A stretch of DNA of 64,000 nt from Rhodobacteraceae bacterium HTCC2150 (GTDB lineage Bacteria > Pseudomonadota > Alphaproteobacteria > Rhodobacterales > Rhodobacteraceae), in the NCBI GenBank assembly GCA_000169395.1, contig AAXZ01000003.1, forward strand, positions 62,001 through 126,000, in the 5' to 3' direction. Shown here in pieces: positions 35,470 through 46,821 of this stretch (the stretch's first letter is position 1; every line of letters starts with the position of its first letter). The position numbers and the translations under genes were made by a program. Under the pieces are notes generated by a model. The model ran no database searches and was not told where the DNA came from. It saw nothing but the letters and a program-made list of their open reading frames with translations.

Positions 35470-36246
35470 ATGAATTATACAACGATCCGATATTCCAACC
35501 GTGATGGCGTGGGTGTGATTACGTTCAATCGCGCGGACCAAATGAATGCGATGAATACACAGATGCGTGCTGAAATTGCCCATGCTGTTAAGGCTGCCGA
35601 AGAAGATGCCCGTGCATTGGTTCTGACTGGTAAAGGCCGCGCATTTTGTGCAGGACAAGACTTGGGTGATCGTGCAAGTCCGACGGATTTAAACCTGGAA
35701 CGCACATTGCGCGATGAATACATGCCAATGCTTAACGCAATTTATAACTGCCGCATTCCAACGATTGCTGCCGTTAATGGTGCTGCTGCTGGTGCGGGGG
35801 CTAATTTGGCGCTTGCAGCGGACGTGGTCATCGCCAGCGAAAGTGCGTATTTCATGCAGGCCTTTTCCCGCATTGGTCTAATTCCAGATGCAGGCGGTAC
35901 CTATTGGATGCCGCGTCAGATGGGATTTGCCAAGGCCATGGGGGCCGCATTGTTTGCCGATAAAATCTCTGCGCGCCAAGCGGCGGATTGGGGCATGATT
36001 TGGGAATGGGTCGCAGATGAAACCTTTGCCGATCATTGGTGGCAGCGCGCTAAATATTTGGCTGATGGTCCATCACAAGCGTTCCGCGCAGCCAAAAAGG
36101 CAATTCGTTCAACCTATGACAATGACTTGCAATCGCAATTGGAATTAGAGGGCAAGTTGCAAGGAAAATGCGGCAATACACGTGATTTCGTAGAAGGCGT
36201 CACAGCCTTTATGGAAAAGCGTCCAGCGAAATTTGAAGGGCGTTAA
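35470..36246 (+). CDS. Enoyl-CoA hydratase/isomerase, PaaG-like
   Basis: A 258-residue crotonase-fold protein with the oxyanion segment FCAGQDLGDR, seen in PaaG-type isomerases (2-(1,2-epoxy-1,2-dihydrophenyl)acetyl-CoA isomerase), and RIGLIPDAGGTYWMPR. The C-terminal MEKRPAKFEGR is typical of true hydratases and PaaG. PaaG acts on the phenylacetate route, which the indolepyruvate oxidoreductase upstream could feed, but no other paa gene is here, so a general enoyl-CoA hydratase is an alternative. The 79-bp space after ccmH holds a TATTCTATAGTT stretch that may be its promoter. Confidence 0.85.
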   Translation: MNYTTIRYSNRDGVGVITFNRADQMNAMNTQMRAEIAHAVKAAEEDARALVLTGKGRAFCAGQDLGDRASPTDLNLERTLRDEYMPMLNAIYNCRIPTIAAVNGAAAGAGANLALAADVVIASESAYFMQAFSRIGLIPDAGGTYWMPRQMGFAKAMGAALFADKISARQAADWGMIWEWVADETFADHWWQRAKYLADGPSQAFRAAKKAIRSTYDNDLQSQLELEGKLQGKCGNTRDFVEGVTAFMEKRPAKFEGR

Positions 36247-36258
36247 TAAGGCCTCTTA

Positions 36259-36759
36259 TCAATGTGTTGCGGGTCTTGGGCATGACAGAAAAACACTGTC
36301 GGACCATTCCCCACCCACACAAAACGTGTCTTTTGCAAAACCCGACACCCGAAATCCAAGACTGTTTAAGATGCCGACCGAGGCTAGATTTCGTGGATCG
36401 GCATCTGCGGTGATGTGTGGCCAATCAGTCGTTTCCCAAACTTGGTTCATGATCACCTTCAAGGCCTCGGTTGCAAAACCTTGACGCCAATGGTCCGGAT
36501 GTAAAATGAACCCAATTTCAGTGCCGCTGTGAATGCCACCAAGGCCAATAACCTGACCTTGGTAGTCAAATACAAAATAGGTACGCGGGCCGGGTGCCTT
36601 TAGTTTTTCCAGTGATGGTTTGGTCTCGTCAGGCGTTTTATGGGGCAAGTTTGACCAATACCGCATGGCTTGATCATTACTGAAAATACGAAAAAGCTGC
36701 GCAAGATCGGAATCTTGCGCAGCTCTTAGTGTTAGTCGTTTTGTTGTCAGCTTGGTCAA
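36259..36759 (-). CDS. GNAT-family N-acetyltransferase (RimJ/RimL type)
   Basis: A 166-residue acetyltransferase that starts MTKLTTKRLTLRAAQDSDLA, the usual start of the RimJ/RimL-like subgroup, with the acetyl-CoA loop in HPDHWRQGFATEALKVIMNQ and the late NLASVGILNSLGFRVSGF block. Substrate unknown; members acetylate ribosomal proteins, small amines or antibiotics. It is read leftward right after gltA (9 bp) and may share its transcript. Confidence 0.88.
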   Translation of the reverse strand: MTKLTTKRLTLRAAQDSDLAQLFRIFSNDQAMRYWSNLPHKTPDETKPSLEKLKAPGPRTYFVFDYQGQVIGLGGIHSGTEIGFILHPDHWRQGFATEALKVIMNQVWETTDWPHITADADPRNLASVGILNSLGFRVSGFAKDTFCVGGEWSDSVFLSCPRPATH

Positions 36760-36768
36760 ACGCGCCCC

Positions 36769-38064
36769 TTACCGGTTTTCAACATCCGTGTAATCGCGCA
36801 ACGTTGCACCTTTGTACAACTGGCGTGGACGGCCGATTTTCAATTCTGGATCGCCAATCATTTCCTGCCACTGTGAAATCCACCCAACAGTGCGGCTGAG
36901 GGCAAAAATAGGTGTGAACATGGATGTTGGGAAACCCATCGCTTCAAGAATGATACCGGAATAGAAATCCACATTCGGGAACAATTTCTTTTCAGCGAAA
37001 TACGGATCAGCCAAAGCTTGTTTTTCAAGCTCCATTGCCACCTGAAGAATTTCGTTGTCTTCAACGCCCAGTAATTCCAGAACTTCGTCCGCAGATTGTT
37101 TCAAAACCTTAGCGCGCGGGTCAAAGTTTTTGTAAACGCGGTGACCAAAGCCCATCAAACGGAACGGATCTTCTTTGTCTTTGGCGCGGGCGATGAATTC
37201 TGGGATACGATCAACCGTACCGATTTCATTTAACATTTCCAAACATGCTTGGTTCGCACCGCCGTGGGCAGGGCCCCACAAACAGGCGATGCCTGCTGCG
37301 ATACATGCAAATGGGTTTGCACCAGAAGAACCAGCCAAACGTACAGTCGATGTTGAGGCGTTTTGCTCGTGATCGGCGTGCAATGTCAAAATGCGATCCA
37401 TCGCGCGGCTTAGGATCGGATCTACTTGGTAATCTTCGGCAGGATGCGCAAAACACATCCGCAAGAAGTTGGACGCATAATCCAGATCATTGCGAGGATA
37501 AACAAACGGCTGCCCGATTGAATATTTGTAAGCCATCGCCGCAATCGTTGGCAATTTTGCGATCAAACGGATAGTTGCAATTTCACGCTGTTTTGGATCG
37601 GCAATATCTGTTGAGTCGTGGTAAAATGCTGACATTGCACCAACAACACCTGTCATAATCGCCATTGGGTGCGCATCACGACGGAAACCACGGAAGAAGT
37701 TCATCATTTGCTCGTGAACCATTGTGTGGTTCGTGACGTGGCCCTCGAATTTTTCAAGTTCAGTGGCAGTCGGCAATTCACCGTAAAGCAATAGGTAACA
37801 TACTTCTAGGTAATGGGATTTTTCTGCCAACTGATCAATGGGGTAACCACGGTGCAGTAATTCACCTTTGACGCCATCAATGAAGGTAATGTCGCTTGAA
37901 CAAGCCGCAGTTGACGTAAAACCTGGATCATATGTGAATACATCGCCTTGCGCATATAGTTTACGGATGTCGATAACGTCAGGACCAACAGAAGGGGAAT
38001 GAATTGGCATCTCAATTGTTTTGCCATCAAAAGTTAGCGTCGCGGTTCTTGTGTTGTCAGCCAT
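36769..38064 (-). CDS. gltA: Citrate synthase
   Basis: Condenses acetyl-CoA and oxaloacetate to enter the TCA cycle. The 431-residue protein is the long, hexameric, NADH-sensitive type of Gram-negative bacteria, with an N-terminal beta domain ([20 protein letters not shown]). Catalytic blocks: [13 protein letters not shown] and [18 protein letters not shown] for the His residues, and [12 protein letters not shown] for the Asp. It lies 97 bp after gltX on the same strand; a bulged hairpin (38095-38116) falls in between. Confidence 0.97.
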   Translation of the reverse strand: MADNTRTATLTFDGKTIEMPIHSPSVGPDVIDIRKLYAQGDVFTYDPGFTSTAACSSDITFIDGVKGELLHRGYPIDQLAEKSHYLEVCYLLLYGELPTATELEKFEGHVTNHTMVHEQMMNFFRGFRRDAHPMAIMTGVVGAMSAFYHDSTDIADPKQREIATIRLIAKLPTIAAMAYKYSIGQPFVYPRNDLDYASNFLRMCFAHPAEDYQVDPILSRAMDRILTLHADHEQNASTSTVRLAGSSGANPFACIAAGIACLWGPAHGGANQACLEMLNEIGTVDRIPEFIARAKDKEDPFRLMGFGHRVYKNFDPRAKVLKQSADEVLELLGVEDNEILQVAMELEKQALADPYFAEKKLFPNVDFYSGIILEAMGFPTSMFTPIFALSRTVGWISQWQEMIGDPELKIGRPRQLYKGATLRDYTDVENR

Positions 38065-38161
38065 AATTTCCTCAATTCCTCTTTTATTAACTCCGCATCC
38101 TTTGTTTCAAAGATGCAGCATTCCTGACCGGCAGATCGGCCAAACTTATGATAGAAGGCAG

Positions 38162-39553
38162 TTAAACCGCCACATCGGCTATTCGGGCGAGCGTTTCCTC
38201 ACGGCCCAAAACCAACATCATGTCAAAGACGCTAGGGGTCTGAGTTCGCCCCGCCAGTGCCGCACGAAGCGGACCCGCCATTTTGCCAAATTTGATGTCG
38301 TTCTCTTCGGCAACGCCGTTCAGCGCCGCCTCCAATGTCTCTCGCGACCAAGTAACATTTTGCAAGTGCGGCGTCAATTGCTTCAGTACACCATGGGATA
38401 CCGTATCTAGGTGCTTGGCTACTTTCTCATCAGGAACAATAGGACGAGATGCTAGGATAAACTCTGCTTTTTCAATGAGATCAGGCAAGGTTTTTGCACG
38501 TTCTTGAATGAATGGCAGTGCAAGATTTAATCCAGTAAGTTGGGCATCACTCAAGGGATTTTGATCTGTGATGGCTAAGAACGCAGAAATATCTGTCAAA
38601 AGGTCGTATTTTTCTGCACCTGCAACATGTTGACCATTGATGTGATCTAGCTTTTTGAAATCAAAGCGCGACGGCGATTTACCAATGCCATCTAACCCGA
38701 ACCACTCAATTGCCTGTTCAGTGGTGAAAAACTCGTCATCTCCATGGCTCCAACCAAGGCGCGCCAGATAGTTTCGCATGCCGGCTGCAATATAGCCGAG
38801 GGCCTGATATTCATGGGCACCCATCGCGCCGTGACGTTTAGAAAGCTTTTTGCCATCGGGGCCGTGAATTAACGGAATATGGGCGAATACTGGCAAATCC
38901 CAACCCATAGCCTGATAGATCAGCGTTTGGCGGGGTGTGTTGTTCAAATGGTCATCCCCGCGGATCACATGGGTCACCCCCATATCGTGATCGTCAACAA
39001 CCACGGCCAACATATATGTCGGTGTACCGTCTGAACGTAGCAAAACCATGTCGTCCAAATTGGCATTTTTATAGGTCACTTCGCCTTGCACCACGTCACG
39101 GACGATGGTTTCACCTTCGGTCGGTGCCTTTAGGCGCACGACAAATGGCGCATCTGGGTGATCGGCTGGGTCACAATCGCGCCACGGGGATTGATAAAGT
39201 GTTGATGTGCCATTTTCACGCGCAGATTCGCGGAAAGCCTCAATCTCGTCTTGGGTGGCAAAACATTTGTAGGCGGTTCCGCGTTCCAGCATTTCAGCGG
39301 CAACCGCTGCGTGACGCTCGCGACCTTCAAATTGACTGGTTGGTTCGGCATCCCAATCCAGACCCAGCCATTTTAGCCCATCATAAATGGCTTGTGTCGC
39401 TTCGGGTGTATATCTGTTGCGATCCGTGTCCTCAACGCGCAACAAAAACGTGCCGCCATGATGACGGGCGAACAGCCAGTTAAACAAAGCAGTCCGTGCG
39501 CTCCCGATGTGTAAATAGCCTGTTGGCGATGGGGCAAAACGGGTGACAACCAT
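38162..39553 (-). CDS. gltX: Glutamyl-tRNA synthetase
   Basis: Charges tRNA-Glu. Class I synthetase with the HIGH-like HIGS at residues 15-18 in [18 protein letters not shown] and KKLSKRHG as the KMSKS-like loop. The chosen start at 39553 gives 463 residues and [10 protein letters not shown]; the frame opens at 39577. It is divergent from comEC. Many Alphaproteobacteria have a second GluRS for tRNA-Gln; whether this one is discriminating cannot be told here. Confidence 0.96.
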   Translation of the reverse strand: MVVTRFAPSPTGYLHIGSARTALFNWLFARHHGGTFLLRVEDTDRNRYTPEATQAIYDGLKWLGLDWDAEPTSQFEGRERHAAVAAEMLERGTAYKCFATQDEIEAFRESARENGTSTLYQSPWRDCDPADHPDAPFVVRLKAPTEGETIVRDVVQGEVTYKNANLDDMVLLRSDGTPTYMLAVVVDDHDMGVTHVIRGDDHLNNTPRQTLIYQAMGWDLPVFAHIPLIHGPDGKKLSKRHGAMGAHEYQALGYIAAGMRNYLARLGWSHGDDEFFTTEQAIEWFGLDGIGKSPSRFDFKKLDHINGQHVAGAEKYDLLTDISAFLAITDQNPLSDAQLTGLNLALPFIQERAKTLPDLIEKAEFILASRPIVPDEKVAKHLDTVSHGVLKQLTPHLQNVTWSRETLEAALNGVAEENDIKFGKMAGPLRAALAGRTQTPSVFDMMLVLGREETLARIADVAV

Positions 39554-39634
39554 ATCAATTAACCTTCTGGAAACCATAATTTGGGCAAGCTGGCCTTACG
39601 TTTTATTCAATGGTTAAAGGAAGGACAAGGGCAG

Positions 39635-41680
39635 GTGGTGCTCAAACATCTGATTGATGAATTAGATCAACAACGCGGGCATCTTTTTGGCTGGGTTCCA
39701 ATTGGTTTGGGCTTAGGAATTGGCCTGTATTTTCATTTAAAAGTTGAACCTTCGCTATCGATTCTGCTCACATTTGCAATTCTGGGCATTGCGGCATCGT
39801 TGCTGGTTTTGAAAAGTGCACCTTCGCTGTCGCCTATTTTGTTGTTGTGCATTCTATGTGCCTTGGGATTTTCCATTGCAGGACTTCGTGCAAACTGGGT
39901 CGCAGGGCCGGTTTTGGAATATCGATACTATGGGCCCATTACGGGTCGATTAATCAACATAGACAGGTCATTCAGCGATAAAATCCGACTTACGCTGGAT
40001 CAGGTGCATCTAGACAGAATGGCCCCAGATAAAACCCCCAAGCGCGTGCGTATATCTTTGCATGGGGATCAACGGTTTATCACGTTGGCCCCTGGTATGA
40101 CGTTGATGACAACGGGGCATCTTAGCCAGCCATCGGGGCCAGTAGAGCCGGGTGGTTTTGATTTTCAGCGGCATTCTTGGTTCATCGGTCTCGGTGGGTT
40201 GGGGTACACTCGTGTTCCGGCGTTAGAGTTACGCGCACCCGAAAAAGGCAGCTCACTTGCCATTTTTAGAGCCAGAAAAGCAATTTCACGAGGCATTTTG
40301 GCCGGTATGCAGGGTCGAGAGGCAGGTTTTGCCGCCGCCATTGCCGTCGGGGATCGTGCCAATTTGGATCAAGAGACTGTTCACGCATTGCGCGATACCA
40401 ACCTTGCGCATCTATTGGCGATTTCAGGTTTGCACATGGGTTTGCTGACTGGTTTTGTCTTTACGTTGATCCGTTTGATCTTTGCGTCTGTTCCATACGT
40501 AGCCCTTAGATTGCCCATCAAAAAAATTGCTGCATCGTGCGCGATGATCGCCGCATTTGCCTATTTATTGATGTCAGGCGCCAGCGTGGCCACAGAACGC
40601 GCATTTATCATGGTGATGGTCATGCTGGGTGCGATATTGGTGAACCGTCGAGCGATTTCTTTAAGGGCAGTGGCTTTGGCTGCAACGATCGTTTTGATAT
40701 TGCGCCCAGAATCCTTGGTGTCGCCCGGGTTTCAAATGTCGTTTGCCGCCACAACTGCATTGGTTGCGGTATTTGGCGCGTGGCGAAACGTGCGTTTACC
40801 AGAAACATGGCCAAGGTTGCCAAAATTTTTGCAACCGATCATTGGTGTGGCTGCGTCTTCTGCGATTGCAGGGTTAGCGACGGCACCCTTTGGGGCGGCT
40901 CACTTTAACCAGATCGCGCAGTTTGGCCTTATCGCGAATTTAGCATCGGTTCCAGTAATGGGATTAATCGTAATGCCCGGCGCCGTGCTGGCAGGATGCC
41001 TTGCGCCATTTGGCGGTGCATGGATTGGTCTTTGGGTGATGAAAATCGGCATTAGCTGGATTCTCAGCGTGGCGGAATTTGTGGCGGCCATGGATGGTGC
41101 TGTAACGTATATTCCGCGACCAGATACCGCCGTTTTACCTATTCTGAGCCTTGGAATGTTGTTTCTGATTGTCTGGCGTGGGCGCGTGCGATGGTTGGGT
41201 GTTGGCGGTGTAATGGCTGCGATTTTGCTGTGGTTTCAAGTGGAAAGACCGCAAATGTTGGTTTCGGAAAGTGGTAATCTGTTTGGGTTGATGTCCAAAC
41301 AGGGACGCATCCTAAGTCACGCCAAAGGCGACGGGTTTGTTGCATCAGCGTGGCCGGAAAACGATGGTGACGGATTGGATCAATCCGGTGCGAACAATCG
41401 GGCAGGATTAGTGACGGCTGATAAGGTGGTTTTAGCGAAGTTTGGTTCGCAAAAAATTCTCATAACCCGCGGGAAATATGCACCGGAACAGATTGCCCAA
41501 AATTGTCACAAAGCCACAATTTCCATTCTAGCGCAAAAGGCACCAGAGGTTGATGGTTGCCGGATATTGGGACGGGCTGAATTGAAAAAACTGGGATCGT
41601 TGTCGATCAAAGAGGAAAAAGGCGAATTGGTAATATTAGGGGCAAAACAGGCGACGGGACGCCGCCTGTGGACACGTTAA
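39635..41680 (+). CDS. comEC: ComEC/Rec2 competence DNA channel
   Basis: Inner-membrane channel for single-stranded DNA in natural transformation. It has an N-terminal membrane region (WVPIGLGLGIGLYF), a DUF4131-like OB domain (about residues 100-190), and the competence domain with HLLAISGLHMGLLTG and many membrane helices. The DVGQGD metallo-beta-lactamase (nuclease) domain of longer ComEC proteins is not visible; the C-terminal 130 residues are of another kind. Start: no ATG fits. GTG 39635, with AAGGAAGGA upstream, gives 681 residues and resembles homologues; a TTG at 39581 would add 18 residues. Confidence 0.88.
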   Translation: MVLKHLIDELDQQRGHLFGWVPIGLGLGIGLYFHLKVEPSLSILLTFAILGIAASLLVLKSAPSLSPILLLCILCALGFSIAGLRANWVAGPVLEYRYYGPITGRLINIDRSFSDKIRLTLDQVHLDRMAPDKTPKRVRISLHGDQRFITLAPGMTLMTTGHLSQPSGPVEPGGFDFQRHSWFIGLGGLGYTRVPALELRAPEKGSSLAIFRARKAISRGILAGMQGREAGFAAAIAVGDRANLDQETVHALRDTNLAHLLAISGLHMGLLTGFVFTLIRLIFASVPYVALRLPIKKIAASCAMIAAFAYLLMSGASVATERAFIMVMVMLGAILVNRRAISLRAVALAATIVLILRPESLVSPGFQMSFAATTALVAVFGAWRNVRLPETWPRLPKFLQPIIGVAASSAIAGLATAPFGAAHFNQIAQFGLIANLASVPVMGLIVMPGAVLAGCLAPFGGAWIGLWVMKIGISWILSVAEFVAAMDGAVTYIPRPDTAVLPILSLGMLFLIVWRGRVRWLGVGGVMAAILLWFQVERPQMLVSESGNLFGLMSKQGRILSHAKGDGFVASAWPENDGDGLDQSGANNRAGLVTADKVVLAKFGSQKILITRGKYAPEQIAQNCHKATISILAQKAPEVDGCRILGRAELKKLGSLSIKEEKGELVILGAKQATGRRLWTR

Positions 41681-41685
41681 GTGAT

Positions 41686-42384
41686 TTAATAAGACCGAAT
41701 AAGCCCGACCAAACGGCCCTGTACTGCAACCTGATTGTCAGGCAGGAAACGCGTTTCATAGGCAGGATTTGCCGCCTCAAGCGCGATCATACCGTTTTTG
41801 CGCATCAAGCGTTTCAGTGTGGCGGTTTCGCCTTCAATTAGTGCCACAACGATATCGCCATTATCAGCCGTATTCTGTTCACGGATCACAACGATATCGC
41901 CATTGTTGATACCTGCGTCAATCATGGAATCGCCCTTAACTTCAAGGGCATAGTGGTTGCCGCCTTTTTCCATCATATGACCAGGCACTGCCACGTTTTG
42001 GGGGCCATGATCCAACGCTTCTATGGGATCACCCGCTGCAATGCGGCCTAAAATTGAAATGTCACGGGCATTAATTGGCTCAACATCCAGCGCAGCAGGG
42101 GGCGTTTCGGGGCGATCTCCCTCGATTACGCGGGGTTTAAAGCCACCCTTGGGCGCATCTTCATCAATCGCACCGGGCAGTTTGACGATTTCAATCGCCC
42201 GCGCACGGTGTGCCAAGCGGCGAATGAAACCACGTTCTTCTAAAGCAGTAATCAGCCGGTGAATGCCGGATTTTGATCGCAAATCCAGCGCCTCTTTCAT
42301 TTCATCAAAAGAGGGCGGCACACCATCGCGTTGCATCCGCTGATTGATGAAGTTCAAAAGATCCAATTGTTTCTTGGTCAACAT
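41686..42384 (-). CDS. lexA: LexA repressor
   Basis: SOS repressor that self-cleaves when RecA is activated. The 232-residue protein has an N-terminal winged helix (about 1-65), the cleavage bond A117-G118 in RIAAGDPIE, and the Ser-Lys dyad S153 (KGDSMIDAG) and K191 (TATLKRLM). The longer linker is usual for Alphaproteobacteria. Two overlapping GTTC-N7-GTTC boxes lie 48-73 bp upstream, showing autoregulation. It converges with comEC, 5 bp apart, and follows moeA on the same strand. Confidence 0.98.
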   Translation of the reverse strand: MLTKKQLDLLNFINQRMQRDGVPPSFDEMKEALDLRSKSGIHRLITALEERGFIRRLAHRARAIEIVKLPGAIDEDAPKGGFKPRVIEGDRPETPPAALDVEPINARDISILGRIAAGDPIEALDHGPQNVAVPGHMMEKGGNHYALEVKGDSMIDAGINNGDIVVIREQNTADNGDIVVALIEGETATLKRLMRKNGMIALEAANPAYETRFLPDNQVAVQGRLVGLIRSY

Positions 42385-42431
42385 GGTTTACTGCTCCAGT
42401 TGTTAGTTTTGTGGCCCGCTCAGCCGTTAAC

Positions 42432-42457
42432 GTTCCTTCAATGTTCTACAGTTGTTC
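42432..42457. promoter_or_regulatory. Tandem LexA boxes upstream of lexA
   Basis: GTTC at 42432, 42443 and 42454, each separated by exactly 7 bases, forming two overlapping alphaproteobacterial LexA boxes. They lie between moeA and lexA and should give lexA its own SOS promoter. Confidence 0.88.
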
Positions 42458-42489
42458 TTGGTTTGTGTCAACTGACCCTAGCAGTATCG

Positions 42490-43668
42490 TTAAATTGACA
42501 AAAACTCGACTTCGCACCCAATGTCTTTGGCACCGTCTTTGGCGGGACGCACAATTAGGGCGTTTGCCCCTGCCAATACTGACAACAAAGCACTGTCTTG
42601 GCGATTGAATGCGGATATGCCGTTATTTGCCGGATCAAAACTGGCGCGCATATAGTGTTCGCGTGGGCCATTTGCAGGCATTGCCTCTGTAAGGGTCGCC
42701 TTTTTTCTGATCGCGGCTGCCGCTGGTAGTCCTAGCATTGCCTTGATCATTGGCACGACAAATACCGTACCACACACCATTGAGGATACAGGGTTTCCGG
42801 GCAATCCAATCATCGGGATATCCAAAAGACGACCGGCCATCAGTGGTTTGCCGGGGCGCATTGAAACCTTATAAAACGATTGCTCCATACCCAATTCTTG
42901 GGCGGCGGTCGCGACCAGATCATGATCCCCAACCGATGCCCCGCCAAGGGTCACGATTAGATCAGCATCCGCGCAAAGGCTAAAGACGGACTTAAGGCTT
43001 GCAAGGTTGTCCCGCGCAATGGGCAGCATTCGACAGGTCGCACCAGCGGCCTCAAACATCGCCTTCAGGCCAAAGCTGTTGCTCGCCATGATTTGCCCCG
43101 TTTTTAGGTTTCCACCTGGCATCACCAGCTCGTCGCCTGTGGCCACAAGGGCAACAATCGGCTTGCGGCTGGCCGTTATCTGGGCCTGTCCCATGGATGC
43201 ACATAGCGCCACATCGGCAGGGGCCATAACACGAGGGGCGGAAATTTCAGATCCGATTTGGAAATCTGCACCTGCTGGTCGAATGTAAGTTGCCGTATCA
43301 ATGTCAGCGCCAATGGTAATCTGTTCGCCAACACGTTCCACATCTTCTTGAATGACAATTCTATCAGCACCCTCAGGTACGATTGCACCGGTAAAAATGC
43401 GCACGGCTTGCCCTGATGTAACGGGTCCATCAAAATGATGACCGGCTGCGGATTCACCGATTACATTTAGCGTGGCACCGGTCGAAATATCGCTGTTCTT
43501 TACCGCGTATCCATCCATCGCCGAGGCGTTGAACGGGGGCTGTGTGATAGTGGAAGTAATCGGTTTGGCCAGAACACGCCCGCCAGAATTGGCTAAATCG
43601 ACCTTTTCTGTTTCCAAAGGGGCGACCAGTTTGAACAGCATTTCAAGCGCCTGTTCAACCGTGATCAT
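42490..43668 (-). CDS. moeA: Molybdopterin molybdotransferase MoeA
   Basis: Inserts molybdate into adenylated molybdopterin. The 392-residue protein has the N-terminal [13 protein letters not shown] block, the MoCF-binding core with [13 protein letters not shown], and the C-terminal beta domain. It overlaps moaC by 4 bp (ATGA), so the two are coupled at the end of the trpGDC-moaC-moeA unit. No Mo-enzyme genes are in the window. Confidence 0.96.
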   Translation of the reverse strand: MITVEQALEMLFKLVAPLETEKVDLANSGGRVLAKPITSTITQPPFNASAMDGYAVKNSDISTGATLNVIGESAAGHHFDGPVTSGQAVRIFTGAIVPEGADRIVIQEDVERVGEQITIGADIDTATYIRPAGADFQIGSEISAPRVMAPADVALCASMGQAQITASRKPIVALVATGDELVMPGGNLKTGQIMASNSFGLKAMFEAAGATCRMLPIARDNLASLKSVFSLCADADLIVTLGGASVGDHDLVATAAQELGMEQSFYKVSMRPGKPLMAGRLLDIPMIGLPGNPVSSMVCGTVFVVPMIKAMLGLPAAAAIRKKATLTEAMPANGPREHYMRASFDPANNGISAFNRQDSALLSVLAGANALIVRPAKDGAKDIGCEVEFLSI

Positions 43669-44147
43669 TTTGCTGGTGCCTCATATGTACCAGATTTACC
43701 GCCAGATTTAAGAGCTAGGTGTATATTGTTGATTATCATACTTTTTTCAACGGCTTTAACCATATCATAAAGCGTCAGGGCAGCGGTTGAAACGGCTGTT
43801 AAAGCCTCCATTTCAACGCCCGTTTGACCAGATGTTTTGACCGTTGCCTCAATGCGTACCCCAGGTAAATCAACGTCTGGAACTAAATCCACTGTAACCT
43901 TGGTGATGGCCAATGGGTGGCACAGCGGAATTAGGTCAGAAGTTTTCTTGGCACCCATAATGCCCGCCAAACGCGCCACACCCAAAACGTCGCCTTTTTT
44001 GGCGCGTCCTTCAGTGATTAATGTCAGTGTTTCCATGCTCATTTCGACCTGACCACGGGCAACGGCCACGCGATCGGTATGGGATTTTTTGGAAACATCC
44101 ACCATTTGGGCGGCGCCATTGGCATCAATATGCGTAAGTCCAGTCAT
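43665..44147 (-). CDS. moaC: Cyclic pyranopterin monophosphate synthase MoaC
   Basis: Second enzyme of molybdenum cofactor synthesis, forming cPMP from the MoaA product. From the ATG at 44145-44147 it has 160 residues, with [13 protein letters not shown] and [20 protein letters not shown], the conserved active-site blocks. The frame opens at 44165, but the chosen start matches [18 protein letters not shown] of homologues. It begins 4 bp after the trpC stop and its stop overlaps moeA. Confidence 0.96.
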   Translation of the reverse strand: MTGLTHIDANGAAQMVDVSKKSHTDRVAVARGQVEMSMETLTLITEGRAKKGDVLGVARLAGIMGAKKTSDLIPLCHPLAITKVTVDLVPDVDLPGVRIEATVKTSGQTGVEMEALTAVSTAALTLYDMVKAVEKSMIINNIHLALKSGGKSGTYEAPAK

Positions 44148-44151
44148 TGTA

Positions 44152-44973
44152 TCACAGCCCCGCATTCATGGCAGAACGATCATGCGCCAGCAATGTTTTG
44201 GTTGCTGCTGCCACGTCGTCTTTGCGCATTAGGCTTTCGCCGATCAAGAAACAGCGGGCACCATAAACGGCCATTTCATCCAAATCTGACGCCGTTGATA
44301 GGCCGCTTTCAGAGATGATGATTTTGTCGTGTGGCACCTGTTGAGACAGCTTTCGCGTGGTATCCAACGTTGTTTCAAATGTCTTTAGATTGCGATTGTT
44401 GATCCCCAACAAAGGCGAAGACAACGCGTGACTGCGTTCAAGTTCCTCGGCATCATGCACCTCAATCAAAGATGCCATGCCCCATTCAGTAGCGGCGGCT
44501 TGCAATTCTTGGGCCTGATTGTCTGAAACTGATGCCATGATAATCAGAATGCAATCAGCCCCCATCGCGCGTGCCTCGGCGACTTGATACGTGTCATACA
44601 TGAAATCCTTGCGCAAAACGGGCAGGGATACCGCAGCGCGTGCCGCGACTAAAAACTCATCCGCACCTTGAAATGATGGCGTGTCGGTCAAAACGGATAG
44701 ACACGCAGCACCACCTTCCTCATATGCGGCGGCAAGGGCGGGTGGATTAAAATCCTCGCGAATTAAACCTTTGGAAGGGCTGGCTTTTTTCACTTCGGCA
44801 ATCAGGCCATATCCGTTGCGTGCTGCGCGGTGCAGGGCGCGGGTGAAATCACGTACTTCGCCTGCTTCGCGGGCTGCTTCTTCGACATCTGCCAAAGGAC
44901 GTGCGATTTTGCGCGCGGCAACTTCTTCCAGCTTATAGGCTTTGATTTTGTCTAATACGGTTCCAGTGTTCAT
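44152..44973 (-). CDS. trpC: Indole-3-glycerol-phosphate synthase
   Basis: Closes the indole ring from CdRP in tryptophan synthesis. The 273-residue monofunctional TrpC has [17 protein letters not shown], the [15 protein letters not shown] strand and [13 protein letters not shown], and ends with GESLMRKDD. It is not fused to TrpF. It overlaps trpD by 4 bp. Confidence 0.97.
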   Translation of the reverse strand: MNTGTVLDKIKAYKLEEVAARKIARPLADVEEAAREAGEVRDFTRALHRAARNGYGLIAEVKKASPSKGLIREDFNPPALAAAYEEGGAACLSVLTDTPSFQGADEFLVAARAAVSLPVLRKDFMYDTYQVAEARAMGADCILIIMASVSDNQAQELQAAATEWGMASLIEVHDAEELERSHALSSPLLGINNRNLKTFETTLDTTRKLSQQVPHDKIIISESGLSTASDLDEMAVYGARCFLIGESLMRKDDVAAATKTLLAHDRSAMNAGL

Positions 44974-45989
44974 GGGGCCTCTGATGTGATTTTTGCAAGC
45001 GCGTTGAGTTTTGCCAACGCGGCACCGCTGTCGATTGCTTCGGCGGCCATTTGTGCGCCGTCTTTAAGGTTTGATACTTTGTCAGCCACCAACAATGCGG
45101 CGGCTGAATTCAACAATACAGCATCGCGGTAGGCGGATTTTTCACCGTTTAACAATGCTTTAAACGCTTTTGCGTTTTCTGCTGGTTCCCCACCTAAGAT
45201 CGACGCGAAACGATGCACTGGTAAACCGGCATCCTCTGGGTGAACCTCAATGGATTTGATTTTTCCATTTTCCAGCGCGGCCACAGCCGTCGTGCCAGTA
45301 ATGGTGATTTCGTCCGTTCCGTCTGAACCATGCACCAACCAAGCCTTTTCAGAACCAAGCGCCTGAAGGGTTTCAGCCATTGGGAAAATCAAATCAACGG
45401 CAAAGGCGCCTGTAAGTTGGCGTTTGACACCTGCGGGGTTTGTTAGAGGACCAAGAATGTTAAAGATGGTTTTACATCCCAATTCTTGGCGAACCGGCAT
45501 GACATGTTTAATCGCGGGGTGATGCATAGGGGCCATCATAAAGCCTATGCCAACCTCAGAAATAGCGCGTTCCACAACATCGGCCTTGACCATGACATTG
45601 ACGCCCATTTCGCCCAGCGCGTCAGCCGCCCCAGATTTTGATGAAAGATTTCGATTGCCGTGCTTGGCAACGGTTACGCCGGCACCTGCAACGGCAAAGG
45701 CGGTCGCCGTTGAAATGTTAAGCGTGCCCATACCATCGCCACCGGTGCCAACAATATCCATGGCATCAGCAGGCGCATTCACCGCCAAACATTTTGAGCG
45801 CATAACACCAGCAGCCGCTGCATATTCTGAAACGGATTCACCACGGGCACGCAGCGCCATCAAAAAGCCACCCATTTGCGCGTCTGTTGCTGTGCCTTCA
45901 AACAATTGCTCAAAAGCAGCCTCTGCTTGGGCGCGTGACAACGGCCCTTCGGAGGCCGCGTAAATCAGGGGTTTCATAGAGTTTGTCAT
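44970..45989 (-). CDS. trpD: Anthranilate phosphoribosyltransferase
   Basis: Joins anthranilate to PRPP. The 339-residue protein has the PRPP-binding [14 protein letters not shown] and [15 protein letters not shown] blocks and [17 protein letters not shown]. It overlaps trpG by 4 bp upstream and trpC by 4 bp downstream, so the three are tightly coupled. Confidence 0.97.
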   Translation of the reverse strand: MTNSMKPLIYAASEGPLSRAQAEAAFEQLFEGTATDAQMGGFLMALRARGESVSEYAAAAGVMRSKCLAVNAPADAMDIVGTGGDGMGTLNISTATAFAVAGAGVTVAKHGNRNLSSKSGAADALGEMGVNVMVKADVVERAISEVGIGFMMAPMHHPAIKHVMPVRQELGCKTIFNILGPLTNPAGVKRQLTGAFAVDLIFPMAETLQALGSEKAWLVHGSDGTDEITITGTTAVAALENGKIKSIEVHPEDAGLPVHRFASILGGEPAENAKAFKALLNGEKSAYRDAVLLNSAAALLVADKVSNLKDGAQMAAEAIDSGAALAKLNALAKITSEAP

Positions 45990-46594
45990 GCAGGCACTTT
46001 CTTTAACGGTGTTTTGGTCGCAGCATTTGTCATAGCCAAAAAGTTATTTAACAATTTGTGGCCATGTTCTGAGGCAATGGATTCAGGGTGAAACTGAACG
46101 CCATGTAAAGGCAGTTCGCGATGTTGCAGCCCCATTATGGTACCATCATCCAGTTCGGCCGTTATTTCTAAACAATCAGGCAGACTTTCACGATCAACAA
46201 CCAATGAATGATACCGCGTGGCATCAAACGGACTGGGCAAATTGGCAAACAGACCTTTGCCAGTGTGTTTCATTGCGCCCATTTTTCCGTGCACAATTTC
46301 CGAATGGCGCACAACTTTGCCACCAAATGCCTGACCAAGGGTCTGATGCCCCAAGCAAACGCCCATCAACGGCACGCGGGCCTCGGCGGCGGCCATGGTT
46401 AAGGCCAAGCAAATGCCAGCCTGATCAGGGTCGCACGGGCCAGGGGATAACAAAATTGCCGATGGATTTAGCGCCATGGCTTCTTGAACATCCAGCGCAT
46501 CGTTGCGTTTCACCAGTACATCAGCACCAAGTTCGCCCAGATAATGCACCAAATTATAGGTGAAACTGTCATAGTTATCGATCAACAGAAGCAT
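45986..46594 (-). CDS. trpG: Anthranilate synthase, glutamine amidotransferase subunit
   Basis: Gives ammonia from glutamine to TrpE. The class I amidotransferase has the catalytic C80 in [10 protein letters not shown] and the His-Glu pair in [13 protein letters not shown]. The chosen start at 46594 follows GAGGGCG and gives [15 protein letters not shown], 202 residues; the frame opens at 46612. TrpE is encoded 4.3 kb away, past four unrelated genes. Confidence 0.96.
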   Translation of the reverse strand: MLLLIDNYDSFTYNLVHYLGELGADVLVKRNDALDVQEAMALNPSAILLSPGPCDPDQAGICLALTMAAAEARVPLMGVCLGHQTLGQAFGGKVVRHSEIVHGKMGAMKHTGKGLFANLPSPFDATRYHSLVVDRESLPDCLEITAELDDGTIMGLQHRELPLHGVQFHPESIASEHGHKLLNNFLAMTNAATKTPLKKVPA

Positions 46595-46821
46595 TTCGCC
46601 CTCTTCGTTCATTGGGGGCTATTCTCAAGCCCAAGCTCGGGATATACTTGCCCAGAGGCGGCTGGTGGGGTCAACCCCTGCACCGCGAAAGAGCGTGTCC
46701 GTTTGGGTAAAATATGATCTCAAGTGGCTTTGATAAACCAAAAAACAGGGTGCTGCCCGAAAATGGGTTAAAACCAGCACCACAGACCCGGAAACGGGGC
46801 GAAAATTAAAAGGCGAGCGAG

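Noticed and set aside
38095-38116. Terminator between gltX and gltA
   Set aside because: The hairpin has a bulge and no T tract on either strand, so I did not call it.
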